Shown: piece by piece, positions 20,995 to 29,286 of the stretch
Numbering within the stretch: the stretch's first letter is position 1
Layout of the letters: every line of letters begins with the position of its first letter
Assembly: GCF_008365275.1 (NCBI RefSeq)
Contig: NZ_CP043504.1
Span: forward strand, 620,001-684,000
DNA length: 64,000 nt
Source of the DNA: Protaetiibacter larvae
GTDB taxonomy: Bacteria > Actinomycetota > Actinomycetes > Actinomycetales > Microbacteriaceae
Direction of reading: 5' to 3'
The notes under the pieces: generated by a model
Databases searched by the model: none
What the model was told of the DNA's origin: nothing
The model's input: only the letters and a program-made list of their open reading frames with translations
Program-made: the position numbers and the translations under genes

Positions 20995-21237
20995 TCAGCG
21001 CCAACGGGTCGTCATGAGGAAGCCGATGAACATGATGCCGAAGCCGACGAGGATGTTTCCGGCGCCGAGAGCCTGGATCGGCAGCGAGTTCTGGCTCACG
21101 TAGAAGACGATGATCCAGGCGAGGCCGACGAGCATGAAGCCGAACATGACCGGCTTGAACCACACCGGGTTGGGGGCGTCCTCGCCCTTGGCGGTCTCGG
21201 AAGCGGCCGGCTTGGTACGGGTGTTGGGACGGGCCAT
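20995..21237 (-). CDS. crgA: cell division protein CrgA
   Basis: An 80-aa protein with a charged N-terminus, the conserved PNPVWFKPVMFGFMLVGLAW (about 24-43), a second membrane helix GNILVGFGIMFIGFLM and C-terminal TTRWR. This is the whole CrgA family pattern of two helices. CrgA interacts with FtsZ/FtsQ/FtsI and coordinates septation with growth in actinobacteria. ATG 21237 (MARPN) is preferred over one four codons upstream. It is divergent from the sortase gene. Confidence 0.95.
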   Translation of the reverse strand: MARPNTRTKPAASETAKGEDAPNPVWFKPVMFGFMLVGLAWIIVFYVSQNSLPIQALGAGNILVGFGIMFIGFLMTTRWR

Positions 21238-21309
21238 GCCCAGAATCATAACCCGCAGGCGGCTCGAGCCCCGAGCGAAGGCTCAGGTCGCCGCCCGTAC
21301 AATCGCTCT

Positions 21310-22176
21310 ATGAGCGCCGGACCCGATGCCGCGCCGACCCTGCAGCCTCCCACGGAGCCCGGTCGGCGAGCGCGTCGCGCCGCCGCGCGGAAGCAGGCGG
21401 CCGGGCGCCGGCGGGTCTCGGTGATCGGCGTCTTCGGGGAACTGCTCATCACGGCGGGCGCCCTCGTGCTGGCCTTCATCGGCTGGCAGCTGTGGATCGG
21501 CGACACCCTCATCGGCGACCAGCTCGAGAAGCAGGCCGCCGAGCAGAGCGAGGCGTGGAACGAGGCGGCCCGGCAGTCCCCGCCGCCCACGCCCGACGGC
21601 ACCGACGAGCCGGACGACCCGACCGTGGACGCCGATCCGCAGCCGCCCGTCGAGGTCGCACCCGCCAACGCGGTGCCGTTCGGCCGACTCCTCGTGCCCC
21701 GGTGGGGATCCGATTACCTGCGTCCCATCGCCGAAGGGGTGGGGGTGTCGGATGTGCTCAACAAGGGCGAGCTGGGCCACTACCCCTCCACCCAGATGCC
21801 CGGTGAGCTCGGCAACTTCGCGATCGCCGCGCACCGTACCACCAAGGGCGGCTCGCTGCACCGCATCCACGAACTCCAGCTCGGCGACCACATCTACGTC
21901 GAAACGGCCGCCGGCTGGTACCAGTACTCGTTCCGCAACCTCGAATACGTGCGCGCCTCGGGGGTCGGTGTGCTCGACCCGGTTCCCCAGACCGCGGGCG
22001 CGGTCCCGAGCGAGAGCTACATCACGCTCACGAGCTGCAACCCCATCCTCACCTCGGTGGAGCGCATCATCGCCTACGGCGTCTACGACCGCTTCTACCC
22101 GCGGGATCCCTCGAAGCCGGCTGCCGGTGCACCCGAGGAGATCGCACCCACCGTGATCCAGGCGGCGGGGGTCTGA
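21310..22176 (+). CDS. srtE: class E sortase
   Basis: A 288-aa membrane-anchored transpeptidase. A basic N-terminus is followed by a membrane segment (about residues 42-62), a proline/acid-rich stalk (95-120) and the sortase domain from FGRLLVPRWG. Catalytic residues: His in NFAIAAHRTT (about 177), Cys in YITLTSCNP (about 244), Arg in TSVERI. Class E enzymes attach LAxTG proteins to peptidoglycan; a protein ending in LALTG is encoded at 55536. The gene is followed by overlapping small membrane and trpG genes, the usual actinobacterial srtE setting. Confidence 0.93.
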   Translation: MSAGPDAAPTLQPPTEPGRRARRAAARKQAAGRRRVSVIGVFGELLITAGALVLAFIGWQLWIGDTLIGDQLEKQAAEQSEAWNEAARQSPPPTPDGTDEPDDPTVDADPQPPVEVAPANAVPFGRLLVPRWGSDYLRPIAEGVGVSDVLNKGELGHYPSTQMPGELGNFAIAAHRTTKGGSLHRIHELQLGDHIYVETAAGWYQYSFRNLEYVRASGVGVLDPVPQTAGAVPSESYITLTSCNPILTSVERIIAYGVYDRFYPRDPSKPAAGAPEEIAPTVIQAAGV

Positions 22177-22334
22177 TGTACGGGGCGTTGTGGCGCGTGC
22201 TTCCCGGACCCTGGTGGGTGCGGGTGCTCATCCTGCTCGTGCTCGTGGCCGCGGTGCTCGCGGCCCTCATCTTCTGGGTGTTCCCCTGGGTGGATCAGTT
22301 CATCAGCCTGCAGGAAGTGACGGTCGACGAATGA
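22176..22334 (+). CDS. 52-aa single-pass membrane protein between srtE and trpG
   Basis: ATG at 22176 overlaps the sortase TGA by one base, and the TGA at 22332 overlaps the ATG of trpG (ATGA). The product begins MYGALWRVLPGPWWVRVLIL, has one long membrane helix (about 16-38) and ends FISLQEVTVDE. Tight overlap on both sides indicates a real, translated gene. I cannot name the family; similar small proteins occur between sortase and amidotransferase genes in related actinobacteria, from memory. A role with the sortase is possible but unproven. Confidence 0.75.
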   Translation: MYGALWRVLPGPWWVRVLILLVLVAAVLAALIFWVFPWVDQFISLQEVTVDE

Positions 22335-22969
22335 CCCGCGTTCTCGTGATCGACAACTACGACAGCTTCGTGTACACGCTCAACGGCTACCTGCTGCAGC
22401 TGGGCGCGGAGACCGAGGTCGTGCGCAACGACGCCTTCGCCCCTGAGGACGCCGCCGAGCGCATCGCCGGGTTCGATGCGGTGCTGCTCTCCCCCGGTCC
22501 CGGCAACCCGGCCGAGGCGGGGGTGTCGATCCCGGTGGTGCATGCGGCGCTCGCGGCGGGTTCGCCGCTGCTCGGGGTGTGCCTGGGTCATCAGGCGATC
22601 GCGGAGGCGCTCGGCGCCACGGTCACCCACGCCGACGAGCTCATGCACGGCAAGACCTCGCTCATCCGCCACGACGACTCGCCGTTCTTCGACGGCGTAC
22701 CCCAGCCGTTCCGGGCGACCCGCTACCACTCGCTCGCGGTCGTCGACGGGACGGTCCCCGAGGAGCTCGAGGTGACCGCGCGCACCGATGGCGGCGTCAT
22801 CATGGCGCTGCGGCACCGCGACGCGCCCGTCTTCGGCGTGCAGTTCCACCCCGAGTCGGTGCTCACCGAGGGCGGCTACCGCATGCTCGGCAACTGGCTC
22901 GCCACCTCGGGACTGCCCGACGCGGCGACGCGCGCGGTGTCGTTGAGTCCGCTCGTCAAGCTCGGCTGA
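22331..22969 (+). CDS. trpG: anthranilate/para-aminobenzoate synthase glutamine amidotransferase
   Basis: A 212-aa class I glutamine amidotransferase. It begins MTRVLVIDNYDSFVYTLNGY, with SPGPGNPAEAG near residue 56, nucleophile Cys in LLGVCLGHQAIAE (about 84) and the His-Glu pair in FGVQFHPESVLTEGG (about 178-180). It supplies ammonia to an anthranilate or aminodeoxychorismate synthase partner that is not in the window, so trpG versus pabA cannot be decided. The longer upstream frame is not used because of the ATGA coupling to the 52-aa gene. It is convergent with pknB, 9 bp apart. Confidence 0.9.
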   Translation: MTRVLVIDNYDSFVYTLNGYLLQLGAETEVVRNDAFAPEDAAERIAGFDAVLLSPGPGNPAEAGVSIPVVHAALAAGSPLLGVCLGHQAIAEALGATVTHADELMHGKTSLIRHDDSPFFDGVPQPFRATRYHSLAVVDGTVPEELEVTARTDGGVIMALRHRDAPVFGVQFHPESVLTEGGYRMLGNWLATSGLPDAATRAVSLSPLVKLG

Positions 22970-22978
22970 CGCGACGCC

Positions 22979-24715
22979 TCAGCTCGGCGGCGGTTGGCAG
23001 TAGCTGAGCTCGATCGTGGACCGCTGGGGCACGTCGCCCTTCGCCGACTGCGCGAGAACCGTCTGCGGGGTGCACCCGGCGGGGGACTCCGGCCGGAGCT
23101 TCCAGGTGAGCTGCAGTCCCTGCAGGTAGCTCTGCGCGTCGGGGACCGGCTTGCCGGTGAGGTCGTCGACCTGCACCATCCCGTTCGAGACGATCAGGTT
23201 CACGATCGTGCCGGCCTCGACGTTGACGGGGGAGGTGACGGGCGCGGGGTCGTCGCCGATGGTCGCGGCGATGACGTAGCCCGCGGGCACGTTCGGCGAA
23301 TAGCTGGAGTTGCTCTGCCCGTACACGAGGCCGAGCTCTTTGATCTTCGCGATCGCGTCGGCCTCGGCGGCATTGGTGAGCACCGGGAGGGCGGTCTTCG
23401 GCGGGCCGCTCGAGACGACCACCTCGAGCGTCTCGTTGGGGCTGACCGTGGTCCCCGCGACGATGCTCGTCGAGACGATGAACCCCGCGTCGACCTTGTC
23501 GTCCGGGCGATCGACGCGTGTCGGCCGGAGCCCCGCGTCCCGGAGCACCTGCATGCCCGCATCCGCCTGTTGCCCGACCACGTCGGGCACCTTCACGGCC
23601 GTGCCGGCGCCCACGTACTCGCCGGGCGAGAGGTTGAACACCCACACCATGGCGGCGACGATCACGACCACCATGACGGCGATGCCGCCCCAGATCCACG
23701 CAACCGGCGGCCGGCTCTGGGTGCGAACGGGGCGGTTCTCGTCGTTGGCGAGCCGACGCAGGGTCGCCTCGGAGGCCGCGGTCGAGTTCGGGTTGACACC
23801 GAACAGGGTCGCGTTGAAGTCGTCGTCGCCCGGCGCGCGATCCGGCACCTTGCCGCCGGCCGCCACCTCGAGGTCCGCCTTGAAGTCGGCGGCGCTCTGG
23901 AAGCGTTCGAAGCGGTCCTTGGCGAGCGCGTGGAGCACGACCGCGCTCATCGCCGGGGACACCGTGGGGTTGACCGCGTTCGGCGGGGTCGGGAGCTCGC
24001 TCACGTGCTGGTACGCGACCGCGACGGGGCTGTCGGCGCGGAACGGGGTGCGGCCGGTGAGCAGCTCGTAGAGCACGACGCCCGTCGAGTAGAGGTCGGT
24101 GCGCGCGTCGACGCTCTCGCCCCTGGCCTGCTCGGGCGAGAAGTAGCTCGCGGTGCCGAGCACGGCGCTCGTCTGGGCGACGTTCGCGGACGACTCGGAG
24201 ATGGCGCGGGCGATGCCGAAGTCCATCACCTTGACCTGGCCGTTCGGGGTGAGCATGACGTTGCCGGGCTTGATGTCGCGGTGCACCACGCCCGCGCGGT
24301 GCGAGTACTCGAGCGCCGTCAGGATGCCGGTCACGATGCGCGCCGCCTCGTCGGCGGGCACCGGGCCGTTCGCGATGAGGTCGGAGAGGAGCTTGCCCTC
24401 GATGCGCTCCATCACGATGAACGGCAGCTGCACGTCGTGGCCGTCGGCCCCGCGCACGGTCTCCTCGCCCGCATCGAAGACGCGCACGATCGTGGGGTGC
24501 GCCATCCGGGCCGCCGCCTGCGCCTCCTGGCGGAAGCGGGTGCGGAACGCCGGATCGGTGGCGAGCGACGGGCGCAGGAGCTTGATGGCGACGCGTCGGT
24601 TGAGGCGGGTGTCGAGCCCCTCGTGCACCTCGGCCATGCCTCCGCGCCCGAGGAGCGCGCCGATCTCGTAGCGACCGGCCAGCGTCCGGACGCCGTCGGT
24701 CACCGCATCACTCAC
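22979..24715 (-). CDS. pknB: serine/threonine protein kinase PknB with PASTA domains
   Basis: A 578-aa transmembrane kinase. Kinase domain about 16-275: glycine loop LLGRGGMAEVHEG, catalytic Lys in RVAIKLLRP, HRDIKPGNVML, VMDFGIARA and APE-like YFSPEQARGE. A membrane helix VAWIWGGIAVMVVVIVAAMV (about 345-365) leads to three extracellular PASTA repeats (about 380-450, 450-520, 520-578). PASTA modules bind muropeptides and lipid II. It is the last gene of the fhaA-pknB operon, 60 bp after pknA. Confidence 0.97.
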   Translation of the reverse strand: MSDAVTDGVRTLAGRYEIGALLGRGGMAEVHEGLDTRLNRRVAIKLLRPSLATDPAFRTRFRQEAQAAARMAHPTIVRVFDAGEETVRGADGHDVQLPFIVMERIEGKLLSDLIANGPVPADEAARIVTGILTALEYSHRAGVVHRDIKPGNVMLTPNGQVKVMDFGIARAISESSANVAQTSAVLGTASYFSPEQARGESVDARTDLYSTGVVLYELLTGRTPFRADSPVAVAYQHVSELPTPPNAVNPTVSPAMSAVVLHALAKDRFERFQSAADFKADLEVAAGGKVPDRAPGDDDFNATLFGVNPNSTAASEATLRRLANDENRPVRTQSRPPVAWIWGGIAVMVVVIVAAMVWVFNLSPGEYVGAGTAVKVPDVVGQQADAGMQVLRDAGLRPTRVDRPDDKVDAGFIVSTSIVAGTTVSPNETLEVVVSSGPPKTALPVLTNAAEADAIAKIKELGLVYGQSNSSYSPNVPAGYVIAATIGDDPAPVTSPVNVEAGTIVNLIVSNGMVQVDDLTGKPVPDAQSYLQGLQLTWKLRPESPAGCTPQTVLAQSAKGDVPQRSTIELSYCQPPPS

Positions 24716-24775
24716 CCGGTCAGTCTAGCGATCCGGTTTCGGGCCGGGATCAGCCTCCCGGCGGATGCCGAGCCC

Positions 24776-26404
24776 TCAGGGCGCGGTCACGGTGATGTTC
24801 TTGGGAGGCGAGGGCTGCGAGACGATGCCGCTGGCGCAGTTCGCCGTGAACGAGACGGTCGCATCGGTGCCGGCCGTGCCGAGCACGATGTCGATCTGGG
24901 TGACGGAGGCGCCCGGGTTGGGGGTCGTCGTCGTCGCGTTGCCGAGCGTGAAGGTGTAGCCCTGCAGCGGGAAGCTGCTGGGGCAGCCGGTGTAGGCGGT
25001 GAACTCGATCGTGACTGTCGCGCCCTCCTCACCCGTCTCCGGCCCGGTCGGCGCTGCGGGGGCCGACGGGGTCGGGAAGGCGCCGTAGATCTTGAGGGTG
25101 ATCGTCTGACCCTTCCGCACGGCGCCGACCGGGGTGATGTCCTGCACTCTGCCGGCGAGGTCCGGTGAGGGAGCCGCGCCGCCCGCGACCTGGCTGATCT
25201 CGAACTCGCCGCCGCTGTCCTCGAGCAGTTGGATGGCCTCGTCGACGCTCAACCCGATAAAGTCGCTGCGGGTGATCGAGACCGTGTTGGGGGTCGGGGT
25301 GTCCGAGGGCGTCACGGGGGGCGTGGTCGGCACGGTGGGCGGCGGGGAGGTCGGATCCGGCTCGGGCGTCGGCTGAACCGCGATCACGATGATGATCGCG
25401 ACGAGGGCGACGGCGAGCAGGGAGACGATCGCGATGAGCGGCCACATCCACGGGCTGCGACGCCGGACCTCGGGCAGCGGGGTCGTCTCGGTCGGGGTGC
25501 CGGTGGGCAGCACGCGCGTCGCCGCGGTCGCGACGCCGGCGGGAGGGGCCCCCACGCCGGGGACGGCGGCCGCGGCACCGGCGACGTCCCCGCGACGGAG
25601 TGCCTGCGCGGCGCGCGCAAGGTGCGCGGCCGTCGCGGGGCGGTCCTCGGGGCGCTTCGAGATGCTCGAGTAGACGAGGTTGCGCACCGGCTCCGAGATG
25701 GTGACCGGCAGATCGGGAGGCGCCTCGTTGATGTGCGCCATCGCGATCGCCACCTGCGACTCGCCCGTGAACGGGCGCCGGCCGGCGAGCGCCTCGTACG
25801 CCACGATCCCGAGCGAGTAGATGTCGGTCGAGGGGGATGCGGGGTGCCCGCTCGCCTGCTCGGGCGAGAGGTACTGCACGGTGCCCATCACCTGACCGGT
25901 GGCCGTGAGCGGCACCTGGTCGGCAATCCGGGCGATGCCGAAGTCGGTGATCTTGACGCGCCCGTCGGGGGTGATCAGCAGGTTGCCGGGCTTGATGTCG
26001 CGGTGCACGAGCCCCGCCGAGTGGGCGGCCTGCAAAGCGGATGCCGTCTGGGCGACGATGTCGAGCACGCGATCCGTCGAGAGCACGCGCTCGCGTTCGA
26101 GCACGGTCGAGAGGGCTTCGCCGGGCACGAGCTCCATGACGAGGTAGGCGGAGCCGTCCTCCTCGCCGTAGTCGAAGACGTTGGCGATGCCCTCGTGGTT
26201 GACGAGCGCCGCGTGGCGCGCCTCCGCCCGGAAGCGCTCGAGGAAGCCCGGGTCGCCGAGGTACTCGTCCTTCAGGATCTTGATCGCGACGGTGCGTCCG
26301 ATGACGAGGTCGGTGGCCTGCCACACCTCGCCCATGCCGCCGATCGCGATGCGGCTCGACAGCTGGTATCGCCCCCCGAAGGTGAGCCCGCTCGTGGGTC
26401 TCAT
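24776..26404 (-). CDS. pknA: serine/threonine protein kinase PknA with PASTA-like ectodomain
   Basis: A 542-aa transmembrane kinase. Domain about 11-265 has IAIGGMGEVWQA, VAIKILKDE, HRDIKPGNLL, ITDFGIARI and YLSPEQASG. A membrane segment WMWPLIAIVSLLAVALVAII (about 310-330) precedes a Pro/Thr linker, one PASTA-like domain (about 370-435, FIGLSVDEAIQLLED) and a terminal beta-rich domain with two cysteines (about 450-542). Mycobacterial PknA lacks PASTA domains, so the ectodomain is notable. ATG overlaps the pbpA stop by 4 bp. Confidence 0.94.
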   Translation of the reverse strand: MRPTSGLTFGGRYQLSSRIAIGGMGEVWQATDLVIGRTVAIKILKDEYLGDPGFLERFRAEARHAALVNHEGIANVFDYGEEDGSAYLVMELVPGEALSTVLERERVLSTDRVLDIVAQTASALQAAHSAGLVHRDIKPGNLLITPDGRVKITDFGIARIADQVPLTATGQVMGTVQYLSPEQASGHPASPSTDIYSLGIVAYEALAGRRPFTGESQVAIAMAHINEAPPDLPVTISEPVRNLVYSSISKRPEDRPATAAHLARAAQALRRGDVAGAAAAVPGVGAPPAGVATAATRVLPTGTPTETTPLPEVRRRSPWMWPLIAIVSLLAVALVAIIIVIAVQPTPEPDPTSPPPTVPTTPPVTPSDTPTPNTVSITRSDFIGLSVDEAIQLLEDSGGEFEISQVAGGAAPSPDLAGRVQDITPVGAVRKGQTITLKIYGAFPTPSAPAAPTGPETGEEGATVTIEFTAYTGCPSSFPLQGYTFTLGNATTTTPNPGASVTQIDIVLGTAGTDATVSFTANCASGIVSQPSPPKNITVTAP

Positions 26405-27858
26405 CTGTTCAGCACCGCCTCAATGACCTTCTTCGCGATCGGAGCCGCGAGCGTGTTCCCGAAACCGGATTGGCCTTTGCCTCCACCGTTCTCGACCACC
26501 ACTGCGACGGCGACCTGGGGGTCGTCGGCGGGGGCGAATCCGGTGAACCAGAGGGTGTATGGCTCACCCTGCCCGTTCTGTGCTGTGCCGGTCTTGCCCG
26601 CGACGTCGACACCACTGATTCTGGCATTACTCGCGGCGCCGTTGGCGACATTCGCGATCATCATCTGAGTCATGCTCGCGGCGACATCGGGGTCGATCGG
26701 CCGGCCGTAGGACACCGGCTGGAAGTCCTCCAGAACCGACAGGTCGGGTGCCGAGATCCGCTGGACGAGGTTCGGCCGGAACAGCTCGCCACCCGTCGAG
26801 ATCGCCGCCGACACCATCGCCATCTGGAACGGGGTGACGCGGTTGTTGCCCTGCCCGAACGACTGCAGCATGAGCTGCGCCTCGGACTCGGGCCGCGGGA
26901 AGACGCTCGCGGTGACCCCCATCGGCACGGTGAACGCGTCGTCGCCGAAGCCGAAGGCGCGCGCCTGTTCCGAGATCGCATCGAAGCCGAGTTCTGCGCC
27001 GAGCTCGGCGAAGGGGATGTTGCACGAGAGTCGCAGCGCGGTGGCGATCGTGACGGTCGCGCCGCCGCCGCACGCGCCGCCCTCCGAGTTGGTGATCGTG
27101 GTGGTCGTGCCGGGCAGCGTGAGGCTCTGCGGGTTGGGCAGTTCGCTGTCGGGCGTGTAGTCGCCGCTCGCGAGCGCGGCGGAGGCCACCACGAGCTTGA
27201 AGGTCGAGCCGGGCGGGTTGAGCCCACCCCCGATCGTGCGGTTGATGAGCGGGTCGGCGGGGTCGGCGAGCAGCTGCTCGTAGTTCTGGATGACGAGCGA
27301 CTGATCGTGCCCGGCGAGCAGGTTCGGATCGTACGAGGGCTTCGACACCATCGCGAGGATGCGGCCCGTTGTCGGTTCGATCGCGATCACGGCGCCCTGC
27401 AGCTCCCCGAAGGCGTCCCACGCCGCCTGCTGCACGACCGGGTCGATCGTGGTCAGCACCGTGGCGCCCTTCGGGTTCTGGCCCGTGAGGATCGAGTTCA
27501 GCCGGTCGAGGAACTGCTGGTTCGCACGCCCCGAGAGGTACTCGTTGAGGGTGCCCTCGAGCCCGGTGTTCTCGCCGTTGATTGTGAAGTAGCCGGTGAC
27601 GGGTGCGTAGAGCGGCCCCTGCGGGTACACCCGCTGGTACTTGTATTCGTCGTCGGCCCGCACGGATTGCGCGATCGTGACATCGCCCGCGAGGATCGCC
27701 CCCCGCTCGGTCGCGAAGCTCGCGTACAGCGTCCGCACGTTGCGGGGGTCCGCCTGCAGGTTCTCCTGCTCGACCACCTGGATGATCGTCGACGACACGA
27801 AGAGCGCCAGGAACATGCCCAGCACGAGCACCCCGACCCGCCGCAGCTCCTTGTTCAC
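26401..27858 (-). CDS. pbpA: penicillin-binding protein 2-type transpeptidase PbpA
   Basis: A 485-aa class B PBP with an N-terminal membrane anchor (about 7-28) and a transpeptidase domain. Catalytic motifs: SxxK as PPGSTFKLV (about 215), SxN as LRLSCN (about 275) and KTG as VAGKTGTAQN (about 425). It crosslinks peptidoglycan together with the RodA glycosyltransferase encoded just upstream. GTG start at 27858 overlaps rodA by 4 bp (GTGA). The order rodA-pbpA-pknA-pknB matches mycobacteria. Confidence 0.96.
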   Translation of the reverse strand: MNKELRRVGVLVLGMFLALFVSSTIIQVVEQENLQADPRNVRTLYASFATERGAILAGDVTIAQSVRADDEYKYQRVYPQGPLYAPVTGYFTINGENTGLEGTLNEYLSGRANQQFLDRLNSILTGQNPKGATVLTTIDPVVQQAAWDAFGELQGAVIAIEPTTGRILAMVSKPSYDPNLLAGHDQSLVIQNYEQLLADPADPLINRTIGGGLNPPGSTFKLVVASAALASGDYTPDSELPNPQSLTLPGTTTTITNSEGGACGGGATVTIATALRLSCNIPFAELGAELGFDAISEQARAFGFGDDAFTVPMGVTASVFPRPESEAQLMLQSFGQGNNRVTPFQMAMVSAAISTGGELFRPNLVQRISAPDLSVLEDFQPVSYGRPIDPDVAASMTQMMIANVANGAASNARISGVDVAGKTGTAQNGQGEPYTLWFTGFAPADDPQVAVAVVVENGGGKGQSGFGNTLAAPIAKKVIEAVLNR

Positions 27859-29285
27859 GCCTGGCCCCCCTCGACCACCGCGTGCGGTTGCTGCCGCACG
27901 CTGTCGGAGAGGCGCAGCAGCAGCGCCACGATGATCCAGTTCGCCACGAGCGACGAGCCGCCCGCCGCGAGGAACGGTGTGGTGAGGCCTGTGAGCGGGA
28001 TCACCCGGGTGACCCCGCCGATCACGATGAACACCTGCAGGCCCACCACGAACGACAGGCCCACCGCGAGGAGGCGCCCGAAGTCGTCCTGCCCGGCCAC
28101 GCCGATCCGGAAGCCGCGGGCCACGAACACGAGGTAGAGGCACAGGATGGCGAACAGGCCGATGAGTCCCAGCTCCTCGCCGAGGCTCGCGACGATGTAG
28201 TCGCTCTCCGCGAGCGGCACGATGTCGGGGCGGCCGCGACCGAGGCCGGTGCCGACGAGCCCCCCGTCGGCGAGCCCGAACAGGCCCTGGACGAGCTGGA
28301 AGCTGCCGCCGGATGCCTCGTAGATCTCCGGGTTGAAGGCGTCGAGCCAGTTGCGGAAGCGTCCCTGCACGTACGGCAGGATGCGCGTGGCGACCCACGC
28401 GCCGCCCGCGAACAGCGCGAGACCGATGAGGATCCAACTACCGCGCCCCGTCGCGACGTACAGCATCACGAGGAAGAGACCGAAGTACAGCAGCGCCGTG
28501 CCGAGGTCCCGTTGGATCACGATGACGCCCATCGAGAGCACCCAGACCACGAGGATCGGGCCGAGGTCGCGGGCGCGCGGGAACCGCAGGCCGAGCACCT
28601 TGCGGCCCACCATCGACAGCGAGTCGCGGGCGGTCACGAGGTAGCCGGCGAAGAACACCGCGAGCGCGATCTTGGCGAACTCGCCCGGCTGGAAGGAGAA
28701 GAACCCGAGACGCACCCAGACGTCCGCGTTGGCGCCCGTGTCGCCGATGCCGGGGATCACGGGCAGCAGCAGCAGCACGACGCCCACGAACATCGCGATG
28801 AAGCGGTAGCGCTGCAGCACGCGGTGGTTGCGCACGACGAGCAGGCCGGTGATCGCGAGCACGAGGGCGATGCTCGACCAGACCACCTGGCGCACCCCGT
28901 AGGCGTCCCAGCCCTCGTAGCCCTCCGCGATGTCGAGCCGGTGGATCATCGCGATGCCGAGCCCGTTGAGGAAGGACGCGATCGGCACCACGAACGGGTC
29001 CGCTTCGGCCGCGACGACGCGCTCCGCGAGGTGCAGCACGAGCACGAGCACCGCGGGGACGGCCGCGAGCGCGAACATCCCGGCATCGGTCTCGCCGCGT
29101 GCGCCGAGCTCCACGAGCGCGAGCGCACCCGCCGCGAGACCCAGCGCGATGAGCAGCAGGAACAGCTCGAGGTTGCGCCGGCGTGCGGGGGCGCGAAGGC
29201 GGATGCGGATGGACCCCGTGAAGGTGCTCACGCGCGGCCCCGCCTCGGGCGGGCGACCGATCGCGCTCGTCTCGGGGGCCGACAC
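27855..29285 (-). CDS. rodA: RodA/FtsW family peptidoglycan glycosyltransferase
   Basis: A 476-aa SEDS protein with about twelve membrane helices. Conserved features: VWVRLGFFSFQPGEFAKIAL (about 199-218), GVIVIQRDLGTALLYFGLF (about 262-280), the catalytic-loop region and the C-terminal TRVIPLTGLTTPFLAAGGSS (about 427-446). It polymerises lipid II into glycan strands with PbpA. The N-terminal cytosolic extension of about 40 residues is rich in Arg. It starts 1 bp after the pstP stop. Confidence 0.96.
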   Translation of the reverse strand: MSAPETSAIGRPPEAGPRVSTFTGSIRIRLRAPARRRNLELFLLLIALGLAAGALALVELGARGETDAGMFALAAVPAVLVLVLHLAERVVAAEADPFVVPIASFLNGLGIAMIHRLDIAEGYEGWDAYGVRQVVWSSIALVLAITGLLVVRNHRVLQRYRFIAMFVGVVLLLLPVIPGIGDTGANADVWVRLGFFSFQPGEFAKIALAVFFAGYLVTARDSLSMVGRKVLGLRFPRARDLGPILVVWVLSMGVIVIQRDLGTALLYFGLFLVMLYVATGRGSWILIGLALFAGGAWVATRILPYVQGRFRNWLDAFNPEIYEASGGSFQLVQGLFGLADGGLVGTGLGRGRPDIVPLAESDYIVASLGEELGLIGLFAILCLYLVFVARGFRIGVAGQDDFGRLLAVGLSFVVGLQVFIVIGGVTRVIPLTGLTTPFLAAGGSSLVANWIIVALLLRLSDSVRQQPHAVVEGGQA

Positions 29286-29286
29286 C

